Assembly (NCBI GenBank): GCA_035048485.1
Contig: CM068585.1
Coordinates: 51,619,009-51,683,008 of the forward strand
DNA: 64,000 nucleotides
Reading direction: 5' to 3'
From: Pteria penguin
Lineage: Eukaryota; Mollusca; Bivalvia; Pterioida; Pteriidae
The notes under the pieces were generated by a model. That model saw only the letters and a program-made list of their open reading frames with translations. It was not told the DNA's origin and searched no databases. Below, piece by piece: positions 23,301 to 34,950 of this stretch (position 1 is its first letter; every line of letters starts with the position of its first letter). The position numbers were made by a program, and so were the translations under genes.

Positions 23301-25666
23301 AACTTGTGTTTAATGTCGATGAACAGGGGATTTTCCAGAACCACAGCCTTTCACATGTGGTAGCCGGCAGAGAAGTCCATCCTCCAGCTGTGACATGAGA
23401 AACGTCTTCAACTACGACAATAATTGGGTGTGGAAGCGCTGGAGGAGTCGCCATGCCACCATATTGGTTTTTCCAGGCGCCGTATAACAAGTGAACTGTA
23501 GAGGGAACACTCCCTGGGGCAAACGGAACTGTGTCGGACACTGGGTGGTTAAATGGACAAGTTTTCAGAAAGTACCTTCAAGACCATTTCCTACGATTTG
23601 TTCCCATAGATGACCACAACATTCTTCTCCTCATGGATGGACATTCAACTCACATGGTTGTAGGCCAGATAGAGTGGGCAAAGGAGCACAACATCTTATA
23701 ATTGATCCTTCAAGCACACACCAGCCACATTCTACAGCCGCTTGTTATTGGTTGCTTTGATCCCCTGCAGAAAATCTACAGCTTTGAGTGCCACAGAGAG
23801 ATGCGACTAACAGTCAGTATCATCTCCAAATACAATGTTGGATCCTTGGCTGGCAGAGCATAGAACAAAGCAATCCGCCCAGAAAATTGACAAGTTGCAT
23901 CTGCCAAGACTGGTGTCTTTCCACTCGACCATACAGTGATAGACCCCATTGTTCTGAAACCTTTGAGAGTTTACCAGAGATGCATCGACAATGTCGCAAA
24001 CAGTGGCGATAACCGGATTGTGCAGGAAATTAAGATCAACTGATGGAGAAAGAAGACTAACTTTCAACTGAAGAAGTAGAGGCGGTAGATAGTACAAATG
24101 GGTAGATTTTTCACCAGTAAGGAAACAGAGCTAATGCAGGGTAAATCTAAGAGCGGTCCACAGAGGTGCAAAAGCAAATTAACTTCTGGAAAATGTATCA
24201 CAGAGCCTAAAGTAGAGGAAAGTGTACGTAACTATGACACCCAAAAAGGAAGTAGAAATGGCAAGTCGGCTTTTTCTCGGTTTTCATCAATATATAAGAA
24301 ACCTCCAGCACACACTGGATGTTCACAAATTACAGGGCCTAGTGGGGCCGCATCAAACCATAACAGGACACAAAGACGGACAAATGATACTGAGGAATCG
24401 GAGGAAATGGTGATAACGGAAGAGCAGAAGTGTTGTGTATGCGAGGAGTACACGCGAGAGGCAGTCAGAAAGAGCAATACTTCACTATTTGTACACTGGG
24501 TACATCTAAAATACTGTACCAAAATATTTGCTCTGAGAAGAGGGACCATATTCATATGCATTCATCATTATTACTGCAACATCATCTGTGAGCTGTTGTG
24601 ACATTTACTGTTGAAGTGTTTTTTTAATATCATCTCATTTATTATCGATTACAAAAATATATTTTCTTTATTATAACTGTATTAAATGACTATAATTAAT
24701 AAAATATATGTTTATGTCATATTTTATGATAACAATTGACAACAAACACACAATTCAAGAAATTTAATTGCTTTGGCCTATAAAACACCAAGGTGACGTA
24801 GTTACCTTTATTTGACACAGATTATATTTGTCTGACCTCAGATCGTTTCAGACGCTTATCCAAGCACCGTGATCGACGTTTGCTGCTGAAAAGGATGTGA
24901 AAATACACAAAACGATTTTATTTATTGACTGATATATAGAAATAACCATACAAATTACAAAACGAAGAACGCTTCATTGTTACATGCTTATGGTGTCGGA
25001 GTTCGGGGGTTCGAGGATATATGATCACACATCTGCTGCCTATATTGACATCACTAATGACGCTATGTACATCATTTGACGTCATGAGCGACTTACAACT
25101 AGTACTAGGTGATTGTTTAGGTATCAAACTAAATTTGTAGTTATCCAATACATTAATATATCAAACATGTACTGAGACTAAATGCTTTCTAATGGATTTC
25201 GCCCCCATTAACTCCTAATGTTAATGAAGTAAATAAAAAGTATTCCTACCCCCCCCCGAAATGGCCGACTTTACGAGTAAACGTACCCACTTCTTCATTT
25301 GATGGGAAGAAAGTCACCATATTTGATTAAGTGTCCAAAGTACTACGAGGAAAAATATCTTCTAGCCAACTTAGTACATTATTATACAAGAATTCTCATT
25401 TCTGCTCAGTATATATGTTAATTTCATAGGATAATTATGGATTAAAAAGAGTCTCCTTTTTCCATGTACAGTTAGGTGCAGTCCTAACCTTACATGAAGT
25501 GCACTTCAAGTTAACTTTATGACTGCTTTTCAAGTTTACTTGGCGACAACAGAGTAAATTTAGGATCAAGTTTCTATTAAACGTGATTCAAAGTTCAGTA
25601 CTGAACTTGATTCCAAGTTTACTCCAAGTATATACATGTAACTTTACTATATATTTCTATTAAAAC

Positions 25667-25755
<89 letters not shown>

Positions 25756-26469
25756 GCAATTGTACATAATAAGACAATTATTTCTATCGTGTTATACGAA
25801 ACTGGATAATTGTAATAAACAAACGTGAAAAGGGAACTTGGTTTCACGTGATAGTAAACTTTAAGACGGAATTACTTTAATGTAAACTCGACATCAAATA
25901 CACTTGACTAAACGTTATGACTCATTTTCAGGACGAAAAACTAAACTTGAAGTGCATTTGTCAAGTGCATTTGAATGCAAGTTTAGGACTGCACCAAACT
26001 GGATCTTTACACCCAGACAATTGAAAAAGTAAGCTATGAATCATCACAAGGATATTATTGGCTAAACAAAGTATAGTATTGATGTAAACTGCTAATTGAT
26101 AATATTAATGTTATCTGCTAAAATCAATTATCTCGATGAGAAGAAAACAGTGTTAAATAATACGAGTTCGATGTAAAGTAATAAGTCATCCCTGCCATTG
26201 ATAGTGATTTAAATTAAATGATAGATACTCTTGTTATCCTGTACGTCAAGGTCAATATTCGGCAGGGAAATTCGTCATGTATTAGTGTTGTGACTACATA
26301 TTATAATGAAGTGTTTACTTATACGCATAAAGTAGTAACAGACATGAAACTCCAAGTTTGTATCTTTAGGCTTTCCACTTATTTTCTGTATAAATATATT
26401 GTAAATAATAATATCTTACTGTACAGGAAATTAATTCTGAGATTGATCTGGTGCAAAAAATTATTACAC

Positions 26470-26567
<98 letters not shown>

Positions 26568-29500
26568 TATTATATCCACTAGGCCAGGGACAGTGCTGGT
26601 GGACATATGATTACTAAGGATATCATAAATCTAGTTCATTGCTTTTTGTCAATGATGAAATTTTATAAATCACTCAAAAGCTAAGGAGTATCTCCTTCAT
26701 ATATAGCGCTGTGCTTAGATTGATTCTGTAGCTCACTTCTTGGGTCATTTTGGATTTAACTCTTCAAACATTTATATTTTATTAAGATTTCGGCCATGAG
26801 CATCTGGTGCACAAAATTATAACTCCTATATATGGTTTGATATTTATAGACGCAATTCTAATAACACTCATCAGATCATGATAGTTTCAAATATGTGGGT
26901 TTTATATTCTTCTTCAATATGTACTGATACTGTACTTTGTATTTCATTGCTATTTGCAGATTGTCCACTATTCGATATAACTGGTGATAAGAATATTGCT
27001 GAACAGAAATGCAATGATAAGGGCTGTCCATTACAGGGATATGTCACCAATGAACTTTACAAATGTAAGACAAAAATAATCATTATATAAATACTTAAGT
27101 GTAAGAATATCCCCTCATATACAAGAACTGCATTTTATATACATATTTATCAAACGATTTGTCAATTACGATCATTTACAGGTTTATTGTTTGAAAAAGA
27201 GTATATATATCAACCAATGAAGTTTCAATATTCAGTAGTCAATAATCGATAAGGCAAAATTTGTGATCTCATATGAAGAATATTATGCAGAGTTATACAA
27301 ATTTACGTTGCATTTTTCAATATTGTTTATATTTATAAATTTTAGATCCATTTTGTCTGAACATCAGTATTGGATGGTGAGCAAGATATCCGTTTTTAAT
27401 AATCATAATAATAATAATAATAATGATAATAACCAATTCGAGTCACATAACATTTTAAAAATCAATATAATGAAGTATATATAAATAACACACCTGAAAC
27501 AATCAATGTTATCAAGACAACAATTCAAGTTATTTCCTTTTTCTATTTTTAATCACATTTATTTCTAATTGGAAAAATGACACGAACAACGGTAATTTAT
27601 AAAAAAAAAATTAAAAAAAAATTATTGATTTCTTACATGTCAATAATGCTCTGTTTAACATTAATTAGGTCTAGTTCTATGACTCCAATAGGGTCCAAAT
27701 CAGCGTTCACCGTGCATTACTCATCTTCGATATTCACAATGGAATATTCTGGTGATATTAGCGAGACCTCTGTGTACAGTGCATCACACGCAACTCGAAT
27801 GACGTTGAATGGCAAGTGAAGCATGGACATGATATCTCTGTCATTTGCATTAAAATGAAGTTAATTTGCACTGCATCTAATTTAGGTAACAAATATAGAA
27901 AACAGACAGAATAATTTTAGATTAAATTTAAAAATTTCCCCTTTTCTTGTGGGACCGCATCATATTCTCTGGTGGTTCTTGTCCAATATTTTAACTATTC
28001 ATATTTCGATACAATTCACATTTCTACATCCCGTGAGCGATATATCAAAAACCGGGAGGATGATCCATGAATCGAATAGCCACAGTATCTAGGTAACGGT
28101 TCTCACTTTAATGTCCAAAACCGGAAAGGCAACGGCTTTACAATCGTAGTATTTTTATTTTTGTTTGCTGCGCGTATATTTGGTGGGGGGGGGGGGGGGG
28201 GGGGGGGGTGTCACACAGCTGTTAGATGTTACGCACAATGTAAATATCAATGATATTTTCATTTAAATGCTTATAACATGGTGCCGATTTAAACGGTTAC
28301 AGCTTTGGCACTCTTTTTCTTTGTCAAAAGAAGGATAACAAATTGAATCTGAGATGGCTTTTCAACCTGTCATGATTTCAATGAAAATTAACTATAGAAG
28401 ACAAAAATATACAGTGATTCGCAGGTATATTATTAATTCCATGAAGTATATACAAGGATTGTCTTCTGGCGAGAAATGCACCTAATTTTATCGTAGCTAG
28501 TTGAGAAACATGGATAAAGGGACAAATAGAGAGAGAGAAAAAAGGAAAATACTACTGTTAATATCATTTTATCATTGGAATATTTGATGCAATTTTAAAC
28601 AGAATCCTTAAATTTCTACACTTGAAAGATTTCTTAGTTTATATTTCTTAGATCTGGGGGTAACTGAGTGTTGCTTTGGTTAAATTCCTAAGTTCATAAA
28701 ATTACCCATATTTAATCAGCCTCTGCAGCAGTATGCAGGCACTCAGACCTGTACTATATTATGAGTTTTTGTTCTTCCTTAGAATAAGATTTTGAAAGAG
28801 TGATATATCTGTGATATATATCTTAACACGTGTCGTTTCACAGGACGTATCATGATACAGCGATATATGTACGTATGTCCGTAACACATTGTCTGATGTA
28901 TAGTTATTACATACCTTGTTAGATTAACAACATACTTGGTAGAAATGGTCTGTGGGTAAAGGCAGTGTGTCAAGACCTTGTCCCAAGGTCATATTTGCAA
29001 GATCAATATTATAGTTTCAGATAAATTACTGTACAGATCATAACATTTTATTGACGCATAGATTTCAATAATGTATCACAGGATTGTTGTGCAGAGCCAA
29101 ATGGTGTGTCGGGACATTTCTCCAAGATCATTTGCAAGGTCAAGTTCAAAATGCTTATGATTCTATTATTCTCACTTCAGTTTAAGTGATGGGCGCAATA
29201 TGCAATGTTACGCGCAGCTCTTGTTACCCTCTTGGTGGCACCAAATGTATCTCAGCTCAAGAGAGCCTCAACCAGATTGTTCACAATCATAATGCCGCTT
29301 GTTATATGTTTTACCCTAAATATGTGAACTGGACATTGAATATGAGCTTGACCTCCGTTAAATGTTCAAATACAATGTGATTGAACTGCTCTGCAAGTCT
29401 GGTCAATTTATGACATATGACAAAACAGCTAAAGACAGGACAAAGTCATCCCTGTATGTTGATTTTTATTCCCAGACGACATACAGTAAAACTAAAATGA

Positions 29501-32500
29501 TATTCTTTGTTGATGATGTTTCATCGACAGGAAAAATTTTCGTAAAGGAAAACATCTAAAACTATACATATATATTCCATACGTCTCATATTAATGAAAT
29601 AAAACTTTATTGAATTATTGTTCCTGGAAGACATAGTATCTGACAGGAACACAAGGTGGATACCATAAACATAATTTCATCTAACATTATGAGCTGAGCT
29701 AAAACTATAGTGTTTGCTTGATATAAGTGATATACATGTACCTTGCATTTAAATATAAATTTTACTTTTACCCTCAGATTCAATTAAATCCAACATAAAT
29801 TTTGTGTTTTTAATAAGGATCAATCTACCTTTAGGTTTAGTGCATGTGTGATTAATACGATTTAAAAACCGTTTAACCAAACTTATTTTGTTAAAAAAAT
29901 ATGACCAAGGAAATTACATCAACATCTCATTTTCAAATTCAAGATTAATTATAAAATTCATAATCACTAAAATGAGGTTTCATGTATTTTCTTTTATGAA
30001 GAAATAAAAGCTTATATTTTACTGGTATGAATATGGGTAGCATTCCATGGCATTTCTCGGATAGCAAAACTTTTAATCTATTAAAGGCATCTAGTTGCCC
30101 TTCTTTCGTTCCTGGATGTCGACTTAAAAAGTGGGCAAGTGGCATTTAAATCGTCGTGATCAATCATTTCTTCATTTTAGGAGTAAAGTATTCTGCACAA
30201 ATTTTATGATTTTCATACTCTTATTCAGAAATGGTTACCTGCAATTCCAAGTATTCATACTTTTTAAAGAATCTGAATTAATGGAACAGAACCCCCTCCC
30301 TTTCTATTGGGATTGGCAAGACATAGTCGATTACATTTTACTGATATAATAAAACATTAAAAATTTCTTAATTTGACCAAGCATCCCACATGTCTGCTGA
30401 ATTATTTTGGTTTCTTACTTTCACTTTCATTTGGTAACGAGAGTTTCTCTTTTTAATTTTTAATGTTATTTCCTTTTTTAATATTCGTTTTTTTATGTCA
30501 AAATGTCAACTCCTCTTTTTGTATATAATATTAGTAAGATGTCGCTTTTGTAAGTTTTTATTATCGTTTATATCATATTTCCCTGCATAATTGAATACTA
30601 GGAATACATAATTTGTAGATTTGATATATTTTATATATTAATTTGTATGCTGATATACGAATATAACACAAAAATATTTGACAAAACGACACATTTATAT
30701 CAGAATGAAACATTTCACACTTATTTTTTATCTTCATACAGTACATTATGAGTTATTGAAAAGCCGTGTTGACTTAAGTATGTTTTTGCAAATAGTATTT
30801 ATGTAGAGGGTCGTAACCATGGAAACAAAATCAAAATTGAATAGATTAAATTCTTAATGAAATATGATAAAACTTCCATATGTTTGGATATCACGAGAAT
30901 CTGAATTTGCCGTTTTTGACCCTTTTTTTATGTTTACAGATAATTACTCTTAATGATTTACATTGTATTTTAAAGCAACTACTTTTTGTAACTATAATGA
31001 AGATTAGAAATGAAATATTGATAGAGAGAAAAGTGAAAATGAATTTAAGAGGCTAATCTGGCGAGCTATTAAAAATTAAAAACTACCAATGGCTATTTTA
31101 TGCATATCCTATAAGAACAGGCAGAGATAGATAAAATAACAACAAAAACGTATCATGTAATGAACAAATTATTGTGCTAGAATCAATGCAAATTAATACT
31201 GTGTCATGCTCATTTCGATATACAGAAATATCATTTTAGAGCAGTTTATATCTTTTTTTCACAAATATAACACAGAAAGTTGGGGGTTTTTTTTTATTTT
31301 TGGTAGATACACTTATGTATTTATATTAATTGATTGAAAAATAACAAGGATTAGGTATGGTTCTGACAATTAATGCAGCCTTTCAGAGTGGCTATAGTAA
31401 TAAAACAAACCTAATAAAATGATGCCAATTTCACACGAAATACACTTATTTGATAATTTCTGAAATCTACATCATTGTGATATTACATTGTAATGTGCAG
31501 TGGTCTGTTATAAGTCGAAACAACATGAAATTATAATAGGTAATGGGGCACTGTACAAAGAAATTTGCTAGATATTACACCCTCCCCCATTTTCTTGCAG
31601 TCTCGTTTATTTTGTGTGTAATATATACTGAATGAAATATTTCCTTTTGGTGATCAAGTAAGGGATTGATTTGTATCTATACAAGATTCAAATGACATTT
31701 CAAATCAAATTATATTTAGATTTGATATAATCAAAATGTATAAACACATTAATCCCCCTCCCTTTAGGAAGATGGAGGCTATTTGGAAAACATTGATTGA
31801 TTGATTTTTGTTTTACGTCACACCACGAATATTTCACGTATATGGCGACGGCATCTGCCTGATGCAGGGCATACAAATTTTGACCTTTGCAACGGACCCA
31901 CCCGAAGCAGTGAGGGATCTTTAACGTGCCATGCATACCATGACACGGGGCCTCGGTTTTTACTGTCTCATCCGAAAGACCTGACACCGGCATGACCAGA
32001 GCGGGACTCGAACCCCGGCCTCCCGATCAGGAGTCCGACGCGATACTACTAGGCCACGCCGGCTTTATTTGGAAAACAATTACATGTATTTACTTGAAGA
32101 ATTTACCTTTATGGTACATATATAACTGCTTCAATGAAAATGTCAGTAACGATATCGTAATATTATTATTAAAAGTTTAAAATATCTTCTTTTTAATGAT
32201 CTGTAAATCATGCTTCCATGAGTCCTGAGATATAACGGCTCAAAGATACCATACTTTTCCACAGAGCGTATATATTGGTAGCAGATGCGACGACGTCACG
32301 TCACTACGTAACATCACAATGACGTCATAATCTGCGGCATGATGTAAATCTGCAGCTCTTTTCAAAATCATTAGCACTCTAAGGGTTAAAATAAAAACGC
32401 TCTTTTGATCATTAAATTTAGTTTTGATTGTTTCAAGATGATTAAATAGACCGGCATTCGGTATTAGTTGCCTATCTTATGCTTTTATGGTAAAATCACC

Positions 32501-34001
32501 GTCGTCGATTGTTAGAGCGACGGAAACCGGTATGTCGTAAAACAAGTTTTGGTTAAAAGAATAACTCTAAAAACTGTTTTCTTCAACTCTAAATGATAAT
32601 TTACAAACACATGCGTAATAGAAAAATTGTTGAATATTACTATTGCATTTCTATCACGACTGAAAACGTCACATCATCCCGTTACTTCCCGTTAGACAGA
32701 TAACATTTCGGCCTAAATCGCTCACCAGACTACCTCCTTAACTTTTGGACAATATCCTGTAAGGTGTAAACTGTAATTCTGGACAGGTATCTATACATAC
32801 TTCTTAACATCTTTCACACTTGTAATTACTGGATATCTGTGTTATGTTTCTGGGGATCGCTGATCGAACTTTACATTATTCGTAATAAACGAGTGTTCGT
32901 ATAATCGTAGCTTGATTAACAAAACTTTATACGGACAAATTAAGACTTATAACCAATAACAATACGTACCAATTAAGTCTCTCAAAACTTGATTTTTTAC
33001 TTAAATTGGAAACAGACTTTTTCAAAAGGAAAATAAAAAGATGTATGAAACATAGTTAGAGCTCATGATACGATCTTAATACACCCGATGTTAGGTTCAG
33101 ATTTAACATGAAAATTGATGCATGTTACTACTACATCTCTTTTCTATTTTTAGCAGGATCTACATCATCTAGAGATCGTAATCACGGGATTACCCTTATA
33201 CTCATCGTATGTGGTAAATACTTTAACACATTGTTTAATGATGCAGTAAAAATATCAGTACACTGTCGAATGAAAGTTGCATCAAGGGTTTATTATTACT
33301 TTTAAACTCAATCAAAGTTTTAATAAATAATATGAAATATGCTGTTATCTCTCTTAGGTTTTACTTTAGTTTGGTTGTTTAATGTTTTTTCATTGCATAT
33401 CGTTAATATGGTTTCTATTTCAACAAATCAAATCTCATATTAAGAGTTTTATGATAATTATCTTGTGAAAGTAATTCTATTTAATTTAGTTCATACCATT
33501 ACTTTTAAGAATGTTGCATTTTCATTTTAGGATCCGTTGTGTTCCTGCTAATCTTACTGACAGTTTGTTTATTTGCATTTGTAATACATACTAAAAGGTA
33601 ACTACCACGGAAGAAGAATCGCCCTTTTATGCATCGCTGTACCTCATTACGCCCCACTTTTTCGCTGACACTTTTTTGCGTTCATATTATTTTGGCGTAG
33701 TAAGGAGATTCTGACATATTACATTCGTTTCGGGATGGACATTTTTATAGAAAGATAGGAAATACAGTACAACATGAACTCTATTGTATTTCAAATGTTT
33801 GAGATTTCAAAATAATGTATATGATTCAGCGTTCAGTTACAAACTGGCATTTGACAGTAGAGTAGGGAACTCTGTACACTACTGAAAGGGGGGGGGGTTT
33901 AGCAGGCACAGAATGCTGAAGTAATAAACATTAAATTCTTAAACAGTAGAACAAATCTGAAAGCATATGCAGTCGACGGATTAATTGGTTTATCAATACA
34001 T

Positions 34002-34039
<38 letters not shown>

Positions 34040-34950
34040 ATATTTTCATAAATGGGACGAGAATACTCTTACTTATATGAGATTACATTGATTTCATGTT
34101 TAACTACACCAACTAGTAACAAATGTTAGTTCAACAGACCGTCCCATGGCAGTGCCTCAATTGCATTACTCTTTGAGTTTTACTTGTCTTTTCAATGTCT
34201 TGATTGTTTGCATTTTTGTCGATGATGACCTTTAGCATACAGTTGGGTGCAATCCTAACCTTACATTCAAGTGCACTTGACAAATACACTTCAAGTTTAG
34301 CTTTTCATCCTGAAAACAAGTCATAAGGTTTAGTCGAGTGCACTTGATATCAAGTTTACTTTAAAGTAATTCCGTCTTCAAGTTTACTATCACGTGGCAC
34401 CCAGTTTACTCTTCACGTTTCTTTATTACAATTATCCAGTTTCGTATAATACGATAGAAATAATAAATCTTATTATGTACAATTGCATATTTTATAAAAA
34501 AAAAACACATTGTTTTAATAGAAAAATATAGTAAATGTACATGTATATAGAAAGTAAAGTAAACTTGAAGTAAACTTGGAATCAAGTTTAGTGCTAAACT
34601 TGGAATCAAGTTTACTACTACACTTGATTCCAAGGTTACTTGAAAAGCAGTCAAACCGTTAAATTGAAGTGCACTTTATATAAGGTTAGGAATGCACCTA
34701 ACCGTACGTTTGAATCGAATGTTGTTGTTTTCTTTTAAATAGAGAAGAAATGGAGTGTTGCGAAAAAGCAATAGCTGAAAACGCTCAATCACATTCGATG
34801 TACATGGAAGAAATCGAAAGTGCATATGAGGAAATCCATGATGTTAACATAGTGGCGCATGAATATCAATACAATGTTGAAAACAGATGGGAAATTTATG
34901 AAAATGGACCATACAATCATCTGGAATCAAATCGAATTATCATTTTGTAA
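20089..34950 (+). CDS. Gene A: receptor-like type I membrane protein (7 exons)
   Basis: Not a gene I can name. The exon model is 20089-20311, 26960-27064, 27346-27376, 27669-27811, 33157-33213, 33531-33597 and 34743-34950. All six junctions are phase-compatible (1, 1, 2, 1, 1, 2) and each exon has a counterpart of equal or near-equal length in gene B. The product would be about 240 residues: a signal peptide (MICFTWLT ... MLSQAFHFS), an ectodomain with eight cysteines (CP, FKC, YHC, EFC, HCP, KCND, GCP, FCL), a Ser/Thr-rich stalk, one transmembrane helix (ITLILIVCG plus [16 protein letters not shown]) with a basic stop (HTKR), and a cytosolic tail with YMEEI, YEEI, YQYN, YENG and YNHL motifs. 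I infer a cell-surface receptor that signals through SH2 proteins. The ligand is unknown, and transcript evidence is needed for the splice model. Confidence 0.7.
21100..21539. other. Intron 1 of gene A, unique part
   Basis: Sequence from 20312 to about 21540 is AT-rich intron with no recognisable feature apart from the first kilobase shared with unit B. Confidence 0.4.
21540..22905 (+). repeat. R1 repeat array
   Basis: At least five head-to-tail copies or partial copies of a roughly 330-bp unit, starting near 21547, 21898, 22255, 22372 and 22700. Conserved cores are GTGCACCAGATGCGCATTTC, TCTCTTCAGTGATGCTCGTG, AAGTGAACCAAAGAATCA, AAGGACAGAGCTATGCA and ACACCGGCCTAGTGGTTATA. Single copies in reverse orientation occur at 26575-26870, 43090-43425 and 46480-46765. 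A 15-bp stem hairpin (TCAATATTATTCAGT / ACTGAATAATATTGA) near 22107-22185 interrupts the array. Confidence 0.8.
22970..24605 (+). mobile_element. Tigger/Jerky-like (pogo superfamily) transposase relic
   Basis: Broken DDE_1 transposase in intron 1 of gene A. Reading across frames: [20 protein letters not shown] (CENP-B-type helix-turn-helix), [26 protein letters not shown] (first catalytic D), [13 protein letters not shown] (second D, near 23635) and [20 protein letters not shown], where the third catalytic residue expected in LQPLDV is valine. An in-frame stop lies just upstream of that block. The C-terminus (24098-24601) has a CCVC ... HLKYC zinc-knuckle typical of these elements. At least three frameshifts. 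No terminal repeats were identified, so the bounds are approximate. Confidence 0.8.
25469..26001 (+). mobile_element. MITE 1 with CAGTTxGGTGCA ends
   Basis: Non-coding element with inverted ends: left CAGTTAGGTGCAGTCCTAA, right (minus) CAGTTTGGTGCAGTCCTAA, and long inner inverted repeats rich in CAAGTTTACT/AAGTGCACTT. A (TA)n tract (25669-25752) fills its centre. TA precedes the left end; the right flank reads GA. A reverse-oriented copy lies at 34240-34704. Confidence 0.75.
26470..26561. repeat. (TA)n microsatellite
   Basis: About 90 bp of uninterrupted TA. It yields meaningless Tyr-Ile frames on both strands. Confidence 0.95.
26575..26870 (-). repeat. R1 repeat, single copy, upstream of gene A exon 2
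   Basis: Reverse-oriented R1 copy, from the CCACTAGGCC end to GAGCATCTGGTGCACAAAAT. Gene B has a copy at the matching place and orientation (46480-46765). Confidence 0.75.
26960..27064 (+). CDS. Gene A exon 2
   Basis: 105 nt, acceptor TTTGCAG, donor GTAAGA. It encodes [19 protein letters not shown] and [14 protein letters not shown], the second half of the cysteine domain. It differs from gene B exon 2 mainly by conservative changes. Confidence 0.8.
27346..27376 (+). CDS. Gene A exon 3 (31-nt micro-exon)
   Basis: Acceptor AATTTTAG, donor GTGAGC. It encodes [10 protein letters not shown] with the last ectodomain cysteine. The same size and junctions occur in gene B (47477-47507). An AAT repeat follows in the intron. 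Confidence 0.7.
27669..27811 (+). CDS. Gene A exon 4, stalk, with GC donor
   Basis: Begins after AATTAG and encodes [20 protein letters not shown] onward to MTLNG. The donor appears to be GCAAGT at 27812 instead of GT. If unspliced, the frame reads NGK then stop, giving a form without the membrane segment. Confidence 0.65.
28183..28208. repeat. Poly-G tract
   Basis: About 26 G in a row within intron 4 of gene A. Confidence 0.9.
29187..29560 (+). other. Conserved segment in intron 4, possible decayed exon (gene A)
   Basis: Similarity between the two genes is high here (29040-29560 and 50110-50570), higher than in the nearby intron. Two abutting frames are open in A: one ending [11 protein letters not shown], the next beginning [15 protein letters not shown] and ending [13 protein letters not shown]. 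In B the first has a stop and a 1-nt insertion and the second several stops. Exons 4 and 5 join in phase without it, so I do not include it in the gene model. Confidence 0.4.
29600..31779. other. Intron 4 of gene A, AT-rich
   Basis: No coding or repeat feature recognised apart from collinearity with unit B (for example 30130-30900 with 50590-51100). Confidence 0.5.
31793..32065 (-). mobile_element. tRNA-derived SINE, full length
   Basis: Read on the minus strand it starts GCCGGCGTGGCCTAGTAG (box A), has GGGGTTCGAGTCCCG (box B), a conserved middle (ACAGTAAAAACCGAGG, GGTCCGTTGCAAA) and ends in (ATCA)n. A 13-bp target duplication TATTTGGAAAACA flanks it (31780-31792 and 32066-32078). The same family recurs at 41042-41313. 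It fits the RUDI-type SINEs described in bivalves, from memory. Confidence 0.85.
32080..33156. other. Intron 4 of gene A, 3' part
   Basis: No gene seen. Collinear with unit B from about 32820 (GGATCGCTGATCGAACT in both). Confidence 0.5.
33157..33213 (+). CDS. Gene A exon 5, juxtamembrane
   Basis: 57 nt, acceptor TTTTTAGCAG, donor GTAAAT, phase 1 at both ends. Encodes [18 protein letters not shown], the membrane-proximal stalk and start of the transmembrane helix. Its nucleotide sequence is identical to both copies in gene B except at the lost donor of the first B copy. Confidence 0.75.
33531..33597 (+). CDS. Gene A exon 6, transmembrane helix
   Basis: 67 nt, acceptor TCATTTTAG, donor GTAACT. 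Encodes [20 protein letters not shown] followed by KR, the hydrophobic helix and its basic stop-transfer end. Confidence 0.8.
34006..34039. repeat. (AG)n microsatellite
   Basis: GA dinucleotide run in intron 6; a shorter counterpart occurs in gene B at about 53263-53284. Confidence 0.9.
34240..34704 (-). mobile_element. MITE 2, inverted relative of MITE 1
   Basis: Starts CAGTTGGGTGCAATCCTAA and ends with CGGTTAGGTGCATTCCTAA on the other strand. TA dinucleotides flank both ends (34238-34239, 34705-34706), as for Tc1/mariner-mobilised elements. Opposite orientation to MITE 1. Absent from the matching intron of gene B. Confidence 0.75.
34743..34950 (+). CDS. Gene A exon 7, cytoplasmic tail
   Basis: Acceptor TTTAAATAG; reads REEMECCEK, then [48 protein letters not shown] and a TAA stop. 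YEEI is the classic Src-family SH2 target and YENG fits Grb2-type YxN. YEEI and YNHL are too far apart for a canonical ITAM. AATAAA occurs shortly after the stop (about 34957). Confidence 0.8.

Noticed and set aside
26218..26610. 130-codon frame on the plus strand
   Set aside because: Its second half is the (TA)n tract; the rest has no coding character.
34743..34950. Canonical ITAM in the gene A tail
   Set aside because: YEEI and YNHL are about 27 residues apart, well beyond the 6-12 residue spacing.
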